From contig JBBHKE010001764.1 of NCBI GenBank assembly GCA_037447655.1, positions 308,737 through 370,736 of the forward strand: a stretch of 62,000 nucleotides of DNA, in the 5' to 3' direction. The notes under the pieces are model-generated. The model ran no database searches. It was not told the origin of the DNA and saw only the letters and a list, made by a program, of their open reading frames with translations. This document shows, piece by piece, positions 1 to 10,658 of the stretch; positions within the stretch are counted from its first letter, which is position 1; every line of letters starts with the position of its first letter. The DNA is from Zygnema cylindricum. Lineage: Eukaryota > Streptophyta > Zygnematophyceae > Zygnematales > Zygnemataceae. The position numbers and the translations under genes were made by a program.

Positions 1-211
1 CCGCGCTAACACTTGCAGCTGGCAGTAATATCTTTAGTTGTTAAGTATACCGGCCCCTTCCAAATGCCATTGTTTTTACGCCGTTGGTGTACAATTATTT
101 TTTCAACGCGTCTCAGTGAAAAAGTGAAATGCACTCGAGGTGTCACTTTCGTCTAGTTATAAAATGTGTGTTATGTTAACCCTGTTACTATTTTATTTCA
201 TTTTGCGGCCA

Positions 212-270
212 ATACAATATGGGTCTTAAGGCCATATTGTATGTTTTGCATACAATAGGCATATTGTATG
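212..270. repeat. Two adjacent hairpins built on ATACAATA
   Basis: An 11-bp inverted repeat (ATACAATATGG against CCATATTGTAT, 212-222 and 232-242) is followed at once by a second inverted repeat (249-270). Related but weaker versions occur at 1268-1335, so this is a small repeated unit and not a single chance palindrome. Confidence 0.5.
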
Positions 271-549
271 GGCGTACGGTCACCTACTTTTGAACTATGG
301 TTTAAATTTGACTGTCAATGAGTTGAACAACTTTGACTTTCAAATTATTGTATTGTGTGTAAAATATTGATCTGCTTTCACTGTGGAGCTCACGTAAAGT
401 GAAAAAGTGACTCTGCGCAACTTTTTTATTAACATGTGGTTGCCGCATTTTTGTTACCGTAAACCTTCCCCGGCCATATGAATTGTTGATTTCTATAATG
501 ACGGTCGACGTTCACAATCGCGCCAAAATTTTAACAAGTTGCTACAAAA

Positions 550-753
550 TTTTGAAAGTCAAAGCTTTTCAACTGATTCACCATCAAATTTAGACTCAAC
601 AGTACTTTACTTGTACCAATGTGTACTAAAAACGTACATTTTTTGGTAAGGTGACGTAAGTGATTGTGCGCAATTTTGAAAGTCAAAGCTTTTCAACTGA
701 TTCACCGTCAAATTTAGACTCAAGGATACTTTACTTGTACCAATGTGTACTAA
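550..753. repeat. Direct repeat of about 80 bp
   Basis: The stretch at 550-629 recurs at 674-753 with only a few substitutions. Both copies run from TTTTGAAAGTCAAAGC through to CAATGTGTACTAA, 124 bp apart. No coding potential is seen. Confidence 0.65.
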
Positions 754-921
754 GGGTATTTTCGCATGTAACCAAAACTTAGTCTTGATACTTTGTTTTT
801 TAGCGAAGATTCTCCGTACAGCTAGTGTGTTTTTTTTTGGTACTCCGCGCACAAAAATTGTAAAATACTTTAAACACGTGCGAAAGTGTCTGCCTATTCA
901 CTCATCTTATTAAACTTTATT

Positions 922-947
922 TCAAATCACCTCGCGAGGTGATTTGA
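922..947. repeat. 26-bp perfect palindrome centred on CGCG
   Basis: Perfect dyad with core ATCACCTCGCGAGGTGAT. Outside it AAACTTTA and TAAAGTTT extend the possible stem. A diverged copy with the same context lies at 2233-2262. Confidence 0.7.
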
Positions 948-1493
948 TGTAAAGTTTGAACATGTGTTGAAACGACGTAAAAGTGGGTCGAAATGCGCTA
1001 AACGTTAAATTGTATCGCGCTAGACAACAAACTACTGTACGTATTAAGTTTTAGGGTAATGCAACTTGTACGGTGGTAATTTCTATTTTTTGGTACGGCT
1101 GCGGATTTTCTTGTTTTTTTCTAAATTATGGAAGAAAACAACAAAAAATAACTGTAACTTTAGCACATGCGAAAATACCCTAAAACTATACAATTTTTGA
1201 TAAGGTGACGCAAGTGATTGTGCGCAACCAAAATAGTCACTATCATGATCAATTCCCTATAATTACCTATACAATAGAGTGTTATATTGTAGACTATAAT
1301 TCACCATACAATAGAGTATTATACTGTAGACTGAGACAGTTTGCCCCTATGACCTAAACTTTGGAATGAAACCATGGAATTTAGCGCAGATTCTCCGTAG
1401 TAATTGCCAGTTCTCCGTATTGCTTTCCAAAGTGTTCCCATGTGCGAGGACGAAATTGTTACTTGGGCTTTCATTGCTTTAAATATGTAACAC

Positions 1494-1622
1494 TTGTAGA
1501 CGTCTACAAAAGTACGACGGTTGTAGACGACTACCAAACTTGCGACCCTTGTAAACGTCAACAAACTAGGAAAAGTTGTAGACACCGACACGTGGACAAA
1601 ATAAGCAATCGTAGACATCTAC
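1494..1622. repeat. Cluster of TTGTAGACGTCTACAA palindromes
   Basis: A perfect 16-bp palindrome at 1494-1509 is followed by diverged copies near 1519-1535 and 1607-1622, with a half-site near 1575. The centre GACGTC is an ACGT core of the kind bound by plant bZIP proteins. That is known family behaviour and is not shown here. Confidence 0.45.
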
Positions 1623-1966
1623 AAAAGTTTCTTGTAAAAGTGACATCGAGTGTTTTGCTTGACATTGTAGATGTCAATCTTTTTGTCACTGCCATGTGAC
1701 TAGTTCAGGTGCATCGTGTCTGACCGCATATTTCCTTTTTTGCTTTTTTCCATTTAATGTAATTACATCATCCGCCATTCCTAGGACAAAAAAGGTAATT
1801 GTTTTGCAACACAACATATGATCTTTTTTTCCTTCTCTTTATACTCTATTCTTATGAAAAAAATCTAAATCATTTTTATCGTCATTATATTGGATTGCTC
1901 CATATACACCACTACAAACTCATTCCAAAAGAACAAATTTGCAAGAAACTTTGACAATAGTCCCAC

Positions 1967-2003
1967 CTTCCCTCTCACACTTTAAAAGGGTGTGAGAGGG
2001 AAG
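1967..2003. repeat. 14-bp stem hairpin
   Basis: CTTCCCTCTCACAC (1967-1980) pairs perfectly with GTGTGAGAGGGAAG (1990-2003) across a 9-nt loop. Weaker pairing extends outward on both sides. It may be a small RNA hairpin or MITE remnant. Confidence 0.5.
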
Positions 2004-2232
2004 ATGGGAGAGACTACAAATGAGAAAGCATGAGGCGCCTTTAAAGACTTCTCTTTTGGGAAATGACATTCGTTATCCGAGACCCCTACTGAAAGAGATT
2101 TCGCAAACAAACTAATAGTTTGCAAATGGACAAACATTTTTTTTCATGTACTCTCCTAGCTGCAAAAATATATTCAAAGATATTTGACTCATGCAATAAC
2201 ATTTTCATATTCGTCAATCGACTATTACTTGA

Positions 2233-2262
2233 AATAAAATCACCTCGCGAGTGGATTTTATT
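2233..2262. repeat. Near-palindrome, second copy of the 922-947 unit
   Basis: The same CACCTCGCGAG core as 922-947 occurs here, but the arms are changed on both sides to AATAAAATC and GATTTTATT, so pairing is kept. The following sequence (GTTTGAA-AT-AG-TG-AA-GACGT) also matches that after 947, so the two are diverged copies of one repeat. Confidence 0.5.
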
Positions 2263-3039
2263 AAGAGTTTGAAGATGAGCTGGAATGACGTGGAGGTGGG
2301 TCAAAATGATAATAACGCCAAATTTAAGTACATTTAAAGTTTCAAGAAGACGCAAACTGTTCTTTGGTTCTTAAAAAATATTCGTACGGTAAAATATATT
2401 CTCGTTGGAAATCGTAATTTATGTGAAATTGACAAGAAAAAAAGCCTTACTTTAAAAATTAATACAAATGACAACAAATTTTAAATACATTCAAAGTATC
2501 AAGATACAGTTCATTATATTGCGGTTCTACATTTTTTAGGTACAATATAAGATTTCTTTGATGCTGACTGATTTCCAAGGAAAACAAGTCTTTTAGACCT
2601 AATGTACATGGTTATTTCCTCTAGTCGAAATACAACCAAATTTTCATAAACTTATCATGGTAAAATAAGCAAAAATATACAATTTAGGATGAAACATTGA
2701 CATAAAACTTTGTATTTTAATGTGAAATTCAGTGGGCTTCATAGCCTCTTAGAATGCACAACTCAACTTAAGGCTCAAGGTAGCCCCGACCCACTTTGGT
2801 TTGAACAAGAATAGCAACCATCATGGCAAGCAAATATTCTCACCAACTTCACTCGAGTAAAGGCAGGGGAGCCCCTTGAGTCAGCCGCAAAATAATCACT
2901 AAAAACGCTCACCTGAGCGGAATGTTATAGTTGATCAAAGTCAACAAAATATATATAGGAGCTTTGAGGGAGAGAGGTACTAAAAAACTTCCTAAGTATA
3001 CGCATTCAAAAATGTAGCAGAAAATATAAACGAAATCTC

Positions 3040-4330
3040 GTAACGCACTTTTGTCACGCTATTTTTGTTATTGCCCATTCGTCACACTATTTCTAGCAAC
3101 GCTCATTCGTCATGTGTAAAAACATGAACCTTTAAAAAATGAGGTGGTATCTAACAAAGCGTGCGCAAAAAATACAAACGTTGTGTTGAACGATGACTAA
3201 GTACACAGTATATGGTACGCAAATGGAGATTTTTGGTCGGTGTGAAAATCATTGACGATTTTCAATCTCAAATCTATAGCTATGTGGTACCACTCTTTTG
3301 CTAACACGTGGATTACAACCTCTACGCAATGTAACGTCGTTCAAATTGTAGCATTCTGTAATGTTGGCCGTATAATTATAGAATGTCCTAATGGAACTTC
3401 ACCCTTAGGGTGGAGTTCCATCAATCGAAAAGTGGGGTAGTTTACAAAAATCCGCGCCTATCCGTACCAAACCGTACCGCTTATTTTGTTTTTATATGCG
3501 AAACAACATTACAGATAATCGTGTCAATACTCTCGGAAGGTTTGGGAGGTAACACTGACCGTCGGTTAATAATTCGTGAGGCGTTCGCTTCATATTTCTC
3601 AGTAGCCGACAACGTTTCTGTGAGAGGTGGATTGGCGACTACATAAAAAAATCAACCGCGACATGCTGGGCAATTAAGGTACGTGTCACGATGGACAACC
3701 AACAAAAAGTTACAAGATTTGCACATGGTATGTACCTTTCAAAATGCAACTAAAAATAAAAAAAAATAACCTCGAAACGGTCATTCGTCGCGCTACTTCT
3801 CTCAACGCTCATTCGTCACACTATTTCCGATAAAGGATTTTTGTCATGTTCAAAAACAAAAACCCTAAAAAATGAGCTAGCATGAAAGATTGGCGTTTGC
3901 AAAAAGTACAATAATTATGTCGTATTATGACTTGGTACGCAGGTACATGGTACGCAAGTGAAAATTTCAAGCGAAATTTGACGGTGTGAATTTTTTTAAG
4001 GATATTCAATATCACAGTGTAGCTTACGTGGTGCCACTCAATTTAAAACACATGCTTTAGAGACTCTTCGTGATGGAACATCGACTTAGGTGTGGTTACA
4101 TCAGGCAAAAAATGAGGTTTATTACAATTTTTTTTACTTAACCGTACAAAGCCGTACCATCTTTTTGTGAGTTTTTTGAAAATAACATTAAAAAAAATCA
4201 GAAGACGATTCTCCAAGGACCCGAGAGAACACATCGACCGTTTGATTATAATTTGGTCTTCATCCGCAAAGCAATCGCTCCATCCGCCTCTCTAATGGTG
4301 AACCCACCTCACGGAGGTGAGTACACCATC
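3040..4330. repeat. Diverged tandem duplication, period about 735 bp
   Basis: The block starting near 3040 (ATTCGTCACACTATTTC..., ...ATGAGGTGG..., GTACGCAA..., ...GTGGTACCACTC) is repeated in the same order from about 3775. A third partial copy begins near 4600. Short open frames here are not conserved between copies, so I do not call genes. Confidence 0.5.
3392..3420. repeat. 29-nt near-perfect inverted repeat
   Basis: TGGAACTTCACCCT pairs with AGGGTGGAGTTCCA with one G-T pair. The equivalent place in the second copy of the tandem duplication holds a different short hairpin (CACCTC/GAGGTG, 4305-4319). Confidence 0.5.
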
Positions 4331-4937
4331 ACATAACTTGTTATATCGCCACACATGGACAATATACACCCGCGACGACAAAAACATAAATTTTTCACAC
4401 GTCCCCAAAGTAACGTGCCATCGGACAAGGTGACCGTAAAATCTTTGCCAAAAAGAAGTATGCCTTTTTGCCAAAAGTAGTACGATTTTTGCCTTCATTC
4501 CAAAAAAAGTACGATTTTTGCCTTCCTTCAACTTCATGGTTTCGAGTGCTATTTTTTGTCATTTTTTTTGAAAACAAATTCAAATTGTGAAAGTACACAT
4601 ACATGATACGCAAATACAATTTTTCAAACGAAATTGGTGGTGTTGTGTATCCGTAAAATATTTATCGCGATAACAGTGATAACGATAGTTATCGGCTATC
4701 GAACAGTCAAAGGTCTTGAAATATTGCTCCAAGACAAACAAATTTCTTATCGGCGATAACTGAAATAAAATATAGTACACATACAATAGTAATTTATAAT
4801 ATATTGAATTGTATTATTTGCTTTATATAGCGTGGTATGCCACATATAAGAATCTCTTCCATATTATGTTTAGCAGAAGTTATTACAAACACCGCAACAC
4901 ATAAAGGTTGACAAATTTAAAATAATAGTTTATAGTT
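4331..4937. other. Non-coding, AT-rich
   Basis: No gene seen. 4657-4762 holds several short direct and inverted copies of CGATAAC/TTATCG. 4600-4650 is part of the third copy of the preceding duplication. Confidence 0.35.
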
Positions 4938-5863
4938 TGCAATTCTATGGTCTACATTGACCCTCAAAATAAGCAACCTATGTAAAGTCTCTAGGATAAT
5001 GTATGCCCCACCCACTTTCTCTATAAATAAATGCCACCTTAGCACAAAAGTATTCACACAAGCCTCACCCCTCACCTCTATGAGGGCTTAACTCCCTTGA
5101 GCCGGACCCAAAAAGAAACACCAAATTTTCTCCCCTGAGCAGTAATTTAAAGCCCCTTGTGAGGGCCTAACTCCCTTGAGCCGAACGCAAAAAGAATCAC
5201 TAAACTTGCTCCCCTGAGCCGAACCCAAAAAGAATCATCAAATTTCCTCCCCGGAGCAGTAGGTTGTAGCTCCCTGTAAGGGCTTGACTCCCTTGAGCCG
5301 AACGCAAAAAGAATCACTAAATTTACTCCCCTTAGCAGTAAGTTATGGCTGGCCAAAGATGGCATGTAAATACAAAAGCACTTTGAGAAAGAGGCGCCTA
5401 AAATAAAACACTAAGTCCCTAAACCACTATTCACAGCTACCTACTACTAAACCCTAGTCCAATAAGAAGACTCTACAGTATAGAAGGTACATTGGCCGAT
5501 GTACTTCTTGTACGACCATTGTACGTTATGGCCTTGCAGTGACGCTAGTCAGATCGGGAGCCATGGTTCCTCCTCCCATCTTCTCCAATGTCCAATGATG
5601 TGGCGCCACGTGGCATCGCTTGACGCTATCTGCAAAAGCCCCCAAAATTTTACTCTGGTTTGGCGCTTGCAACGACGACCATCTGATTGAAAATATTTAC
5701 ACGGTTCGGATTTGCGTCCTTGCGCGCTGTCGGTTCACATATGCCTGTTAATCAGGTTGTTCCATTGAATGAATTCGTTGCTTGCGTAAATATTTATTAA
5801 CGTATCAAACCCTATAGGTTCAACTCTTCAACCTGGACTTAATAAATAGGACGGCAGGCTACT
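4938..5863 (-). mobile_element. Decayed copia LTR, C-like (C3)
   Basis: Minus-strand LTR beginning TGCAATTCTATGG on the plus strand. It follows the C1 LTRs at 41350 and 46609 through the GCCTCTAGGATAAT block, the hairpin region, the GTAC hairpin (about 5485-5525) and the GCCACGTGG site. The far end has decayed into the start of element F at 5864. The leader hairpin module is amplified (separate entry). No partner LTR or target duplication is visible, so it is a relic or truncated solo LTR. Confidence 0.65.
5081..5345 (-). repeat. Leader hairpin module amplified in tandem
   Basis: The LTR module GAGGGCTTAACTCCCTTGAG + CCGAACGCAAAAAGAATCA + CTCCCCTGAGCAGTAA occurs once per LTR elsewhere in the window. 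Here it is present in about three and a half copies: near 5080-5150, 5160-5215, a partial at 5216-5255, and 5275-5345. Confidence 0.7.
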
Positions 5864-7040
5864 TGTTGTTCATAGCCATTTTCGGCCATGAATGTACCCT
5901 CACAAGCACCACACACTACCTCAAAACAGCCTTATTTGATTCCACTCTGAATTCTGCAGAATAACCAAACCACACTGAAACTACTCAACCAGATATTTCC
6001 TAGGCCACTTAGTATTCCCACCAATTTTTATATAACAATACCAAACCGAATAATCACAACACCCAGTTAAAGTTGCAGAAAAACAGCATGCCCGAACTTT
6101 GATAAATATGACAAACTTCACTATGAAGCCCCAAGCAAATCAGACACACAATAGGCCTGAAAATTTTCCACAATAATTCCAATACAACGAGGAAAACACA
6201 TGCAAAATGTCAGATAATTATTCCAATACAAGTGAGAGAAATTCTCAGATGAAATTCCCAAAAAGGAGTAAAAACAGTTTCTGTCCAAAAGGTTCCTAAA
6301 CCTGAAAAATGACTAAGTCCTACAAATATACACTAGAGCTTACTTCTGTATGTACTGAGGCATACCAGCCGTACATAATCAATCATTTACCTGTATTAAT
6401 GTGAGTATATCCGGATACTTCTAGAATGTCAGAATGATTAAATCTACACTAATAATTAATGCACGTAGGACAAAAATATTGTTGTTACTATTTACAAGCC
6501 TTACGAATTTTGTCAAATGAATCTGGACCATCTATGATAAATAAATCTAGACCGTCTATGATAAATAACATGTGATGGACACGATTTTGCATCCCTCACC
6601 AAACTGGCGCCGCACAGGCAATATTTCTATTGCAAAAATGACGGCGGACTCCGTCCGCCTTCCACGTATTCTTTCATCACCGAAAATGAACCTCCACGTG
6701 TAAATCCGGTCCCCAAATGAAACTATACTTTTCCGTCCGGAACAACCAATCGTGACTTCCTCACAGACTGACACGTGTGCCTGAAATGTACCGCCGTCCA
6801 TTTCCCTTTACGCAAACCGTACTTTCGTCTATGTTTCTTCGCGTCACTTGAAGTCCAATTTCGTACGTTCGAATTCACTTAGTTTCTAGTACACAAGCTG
6901 CTATGACTGCGAAATGATTAGCGCAGCATGGCAGCATAATATCTTTTCCATACACGTTGCTATGGCTGCGATGTGACCAGCGCAACATGGGAGCATAGCA
7001 ATGTGATATAGAGAGGACTAAAGGTTTCCAAAAACCAACA
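5864..7040 (-). repeat. F 3' LTR
   Basis: 1177 bp, TG...CA on the element strand. The block at about 6640-6800 matches the G LTR at 14400-14545 and is replaced by different sequence in the other F LTR. The upstream (U3) end is rich in GCTGCTATG/CATAGCA motifs (6897-6998). Unlike the A-E LTRs I find no tRNA-like module here. Confidence 0.75.
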
Positions 7041-7852
7041 CTCCTCTAAACCTTTAGACTCTCTCAGCCACTATTTTCACATTCCTTCTTTCTTCCCTTT
7101 CGTTAAACCGTCACAGCCGCTTCCAATAATGCCGTACATCCCAAGCAATTAGTACCATTACTCCCCCAAATCGTACATCCATTCGAACCTCCGCAGTAAA
7201 TCAAGAAAGCATTAGAATCTCGTACTGTACCCACGAACCATTTTGTACGCAAGAAACAACACGCCCTCACAAAACTTTCTTTTCGAAACAACACCCTTGA
7301 AAAATTAGTTTCGTACATCCGAAATAAAAATAAAAGCAGAGTAGCTGCTATGATATTGAGGTCAAAGCAGCGAAATTGCGAAACTAACTTTTTTTAAAAA
7401 ATACTTCCCCTGAAATTTTAATTTTGTACATCCGAAATATATTAATCGCATGGTAGCTGCTATGATTGCGATGTTAGATAAAGGCATCATAGCAGCATAG
7501 CAACATAGCAACATAGCAACAAAGTTGCATAGCAAATAAGAGCATAAAAACATAGCAATATAGGAGCATAGCAACATAGCAGTATAGCTGTATAGCAATA
7601 TATCAGCATAGTAGCATAGCAACGCCTCAGAGCAACATAGCAGCGCAGCAAGTTGTGCTCAACGCCTCGAGTGCTCCAGCTCTTTGCGGCCATCTCTTCC
7701 AAAATTTGTCCTTCCTAGACACACCATTGCTTCCGCTGCCTCTTTTTAGGTCTTCAAAATAAAAACTCTATTTTTCAATCAATTTTAGAATGATCAAAAA
7801 TTCAAAATTCCACGAATATCATTGAAAGTTAATGGTAGTCACTTCCTTAAAG
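7041..7852 (-). other. F 3' untranslated internal region
   Basis: Non-coding stretch between the Gag stop and the polypurine tract. Most of 7490-7660 is a degenerate array of CATAGCAA/CATAGCAG octamers. Confidence 0.6.
7490..7660. repeat. Degenerate CATAGCAR octamer array
   Basis: About 15-20 imperfect copies of CATAGCAA, CATAGCAG, TATAGCAA and similar octamers, in tandem or nearly so. The same octamer recurs in the F and G LTRs and in the gypsy LTR at 34880-34985. Confidence 0.7.
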
Positions 7853-9130
7853 TTACTTTTCACGCCGTCTTCTTTTGACCATTTTCGAAATACTTTTCCT
7901 TTTACTATTCATCTGTTGAATTCTACTTCCTTTCTTCGTTTTCTTACTCAATTTTGATGTTCTTCTTATTTTTGCAATTTTACTTCTTTCTTCCGCATTA
8001 TAAACTTCTTCCAGAACTCCAATTTTCTGAACACTTTTCCTCTCTCCTTCTTCTTCCGTATTAATTTCCTCCTGCAAATTATTTTTAGTTTTAACTTCCA
8101 AATCCCCTTCACTTCCTACTAGTATTCTAACTTCAATAACCTCTTCCTCTTGCACATTTTCATCACTCACTAATCTGTTGTTTGAAAAAGTGACACAAAC
8201 TGAATCTTTTCTTGTCACCTCTTTCTCCATTCCATTTCCGGTGACAACAATTTCTCCTTGCCCTTCCTCATGTTCCATAATTCGAAGAGTAGTAATCGGC
8301 AAGTATACAAATTCTTCGGTGGGAAGTGTAGCCATTTGTTTAGGGGGTCGAACTCGATTATCATCCCATCCATTCCTGAGAGTTCCTGCGACACATGCAC
8401 TTTTATATAGTGGACATACCCTGAAAGTATACCCTACATCATTACAGTAAAAACAGTTTTCTACCCGACAATTTTTCTTATTTCTCTGAAACTGTGATCT
8501 GACACCTTGACAATTCCCCCTATTCTTTAAAGCCTCATTATAAGCCTCCTCCTCTAAAACACACCTGATTGCTAAAAGTAAGTTCCAATCCTTTTTATCA
8601 ACTTGTCTTAATCTATCCAAAGCACACCTATATTCCTTTGGTAAACCTTTCATTAACAGGAAAGCCTTTTGAGCATTGGTGAAGTTTCCTCCTGCAATAT
8701 CATTTTCTGCAAACAGTATTTGTATCCCAATACAATAATTCAACATACTACCTCCATCATACTTATACTCGGTTATTTTTGTGACACTAATCATCCAGTG
8801 ATACACATAAGTCTTTTGATATGCACGTTCTAAACACTTCCATAATTCAGCTGCACTTTCTAAACCAAGGTAAGTCATTACAAGTTCCTCGTTCAACGAT
8901 AGCTTGATAGTCAACAAACAGTCAATATTCTTCTCCTCCCATCCAATCGATGATTCACCACATGTCCCATCCACCACATCCATTAACTTCCTCGACTTGA
9001 AGTAGCTCTCCATAATACTCCTCCAATAGTAATATTTAGATCCATCAAATATGGGTAATATTGATTCATCCAATATGGGTAGCCATGGGTGTGGGCCCAT
9101 AACCTGTTGTTCATAGCCCTTTTCAGCCAT
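7853..9130 (-). CDS. Gag of the gag-only element F
   Basis: Open frame of 425 codons read from ATG 9130. I chose this start because it is the first ATG that keeps the MAEKGYEQQVMGP context, which matches the QVMGP Gag starts of the other families. The frame is open further upstream into the LTR, but that part is not conserved. The middle has the copia Gag pattern (LLMKGLPKEYRCALDRL; compare LMRGLPTEYKGAAEQL in G). The zinc knuckle is C-x2-C-x4-Y-x4-C, with Tyr where His is expected, so metal binding may be impaired. The C-terminal third is acidic and then strongly Lys/Arg-rich (KRRRREK end) and may bind RNA. In copia, Gag forms the particle that packages element RNA. The frame is uninterrupted although no pol is present, which suggests it was kept by selection or is recent. 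Confidence 0.75.
   Translation of the reverse strand: MAEKGYEQQVMGPHPWLPILDESILPIFDGSKYYYWRSIMESYFKSRKLMDVVDGTCGESSIGWEEKNIDCLLTIKLSLNEELVMTYLGLESAAELWKCLERAYQKTYVYHWMISVTKITEYKYDGGSMLNYCIGIQILFAENDIAGGNFTNAQKAFLLMKGLPKEYRCALDRLRQVDKKDWNLLLAIRCVLEEEAYNEALKNRGNCQGVRSQFQRNKKNCRVENCFYCNDVGYTFRVCPLYKSACVAGTLRNGWDDNRVRPPKQMATLPTEEFVYLPITTLRIMEHEEGQGEIVVTGNGMEKEVTRKDSVCVTFSNNRLVSDENVQEEEVIEVRILVGSEGDLEVKTKNNLQEEINTEEEGERKSVQKIGVLEEVYNAEERSKIAKIRRTSKLSKKTKKGSRIQQMNSKRKSISKMVKRRRREK
9092..9104 (-). other. Primer-binding site of F (half-tRNA type)
   Basis: On the element strand GGTTATGGGCCCA directly follows the LTR. It is complementary to the anticodon arm of initiator tRNA-Met and is in frame in Gag as part of QVMGP. 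Confidence 0.8.
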
Positions 9131-9783
9131 GAATGTACCCTTGGAAGCACCACAGACTACCCCAAAACAGCCTCTTTTGATTCCACTCAGAATTCTACAG
9201 AATAACCAAACCAAGCTAAAACTACTCAACCAGATAGTTTCTAGTCCACTAAGAAATCCCACCAAATTTCATATAATAAAACCAAACCGAATAATCACAA
9301 CACTCAGTCAAAGTTGCAGAAAAACAGCCTGCCATAACTTTGATAAATCTGACCAACTTCACAATGAAGCCCCAAGCAAATCAGACACACAATAGGTCTG
9401 CAAATTTGCCACAATGTTTCCAACACAAGGAGGAACAAACATGCAAAATTTCAGATATTTCTTCCAATAAAATTGAGAGCAATTCTCAGATGAAATTCCC
9501 AAAAAAGGAGCAGAAACAGTTTCTGTCCAAAAGGTTCCCTAGTCTAGAAATGACTAAGTCCTACAAATATATACTATAGCTTACTACTAACTGTACGGAG
9601 GCATACCAGCCGTACGTAATCAATCGACTACCTCTATTAATGTGAGTGTACCTGAGAGCTACAGTAATAATTAATACACGGGACAAACATTGTTAAATAT
9701 TTACAAGTGTTGAAATTTAAGTATTTTCTTGGTCTAGAGATTGTAAAATAAAAAGGCAAAAAGGTGACACTGACAACCTTCCT

Positions 9784-9844
9784 CTAACTCTTCACTCAAG
9801 TTCCCACACTTGTCGCAGTCACTGAAGACTTGAAGAGGAGTTAG
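9784..9844 (+). other. Conserved-loop hairpin of E1 LTR
   Basis: CTAACTC and CAAGT arms (9784-9801) pair with ACTTGA and GAGTTAG (9828-9844). The loop holds ACTTGTCGCAGTCACTGA, shared with the A, B and D LTRs. Confidence 0.6.
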
Positions 9845-9910
9845 ATCCATGGCTGCCTAGGCTGTCCAAAGTGGACAGGAAAGGAATTCTTAATAGAGTT
9901 ATCTAAAAGG

Positions 9911-9987
9911 TGTGACGGATACAGGATTTGATCCTGGAACCTGCCGTCCATCAAACTAGACGTTCGCTTTAACCAACAAGCCTAAGT
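9911..9987 (-). promoter_or_regulatory. Antisense tRNA-like Pol III module, E1
   Basis: On the minus strand: A-box-like TAGGCTTGTTGG (10 of 12 to TRGYNNARYNGG), then GTTAAAGCG, then B-box GATCAAATC (fits GWTCRANNC). CCTTTTAG, a Pol III-type T run, follows just downstream (about 9905-9908). Offset from LTR start is about 203 bp. Confidence 0.6.
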
Positions 9988-10592
9988 ACAGTGCTGGTGT
10001 ACAATAGGTTTGACAATTATTTATATTTGTACAGGTAGAATAGTTCGTCTAACGGGAGTAGATACGTAATGCATAGATACAATTTTGTATAGTACGGAGT
10101 ACGATTTAATGTATTTTATGAAATGGATACCGCGCATTTGTTTCGAACGCCAAAGAAATATCGCACATATATTTTCAACGGCTACAATTGAATCCGGTTT
10201 GATCGGACGGCCACGATAGGCGCCGCGATAAAGGATTATGTACTTTTGGCGTTTTTCAGTCATCGCCACGTCATGTGACACGTGGCGCGACAATGTTGGA
10301 TTGAGGCGACTCCGGAGATTACGGTAACAAATCCGGCTATGAATGTGTCGACATTCTGGCCATGTTGTACAATGGCCGTACTGAAAGTACACCGGCACCT
10401 GAACTTTTCTGTACGACACACTTATTTGATTGGTGCCGTACTTCAGTAGATAGAGTTTTAGAGAGGGAATAAGACTTAGAAAATTTTGGGTAAGTAGCTG
10501 CCTCTCCAAGAGAGCACCTTGTATAAATGGCAAACTTTGGTCAACCATAACTATCAATTTACTTGACCATTTTTAGTGATTCTTTTTGCTGC

Positions 10593-10658
10593 GGACTCAA
10601 GGGAGTCCAGGCTACACAAAGGTGTAGTCGGTTAGAGTTTTTGTTTGCCAGGGTGGCG
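10593..10658 (+). other. Leader hairpins of E1
   Basis: GGACTC-AAGG-GAGTCC, CTACAC-AAAG-GTGTAG and TGCCA-GGG-TGGC(G) lie in series. The second stem differs from the A1 version (CTTCAC/GTGAAG) by changes on both sides that preserve pairing. Confidence 0.65.

Larger units (their letters stand above)
1..1340. other. AT-rich non-coding DNA with diverged repeats
   Basis: I see no coding region. The sequence is AT-rich and holds short inverted repeats and copies of one another. An element around 282-345 is an inverted, diverged copy of the unit repeated at 550-753. Strings such as the GTGACG(T/C)AAGTGATTGTGCGCAA type occur at about 650 and 1203. A pair of similar hairpins built on ACAATA/TATTGT lies at 1268-1335. 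These look like remnants of small non-autonomous elements, but I cannot assign a family. Confidence 0.4.
1341..3039. other. Non-coding, no gene seen
   Basis: No supported coding region. It holds a cluster of GTAGAC palindromes (1494-1622), a strong hairpin (1967-2003) and a diverged copy of the 922-947 palindrome (2233-2262). Some text around 2730-2960 resembles decayed LTR end sequence (GAGTCAGCCGCAAAATAATCACTAAAAA-like), suggesting old LTR debris. Confidence 0.35.

Noticed and set aside
3252-4234. Small open frames in the left arm
   Set aside because: They are not conserved between the two copies of the local duplication.
7490-7660. CRISPR-like array
   Set aside because: The repeats are degenerate octamers without spacers of constant length, in a plant retroelement.
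10021-10557. 178-codon open frame on the minus strand inside the E1 solo LTR
   Set aside because: It crosses the U3 hairpins and enhancer region. The same region in other LTRs is not open and no motif is seen.
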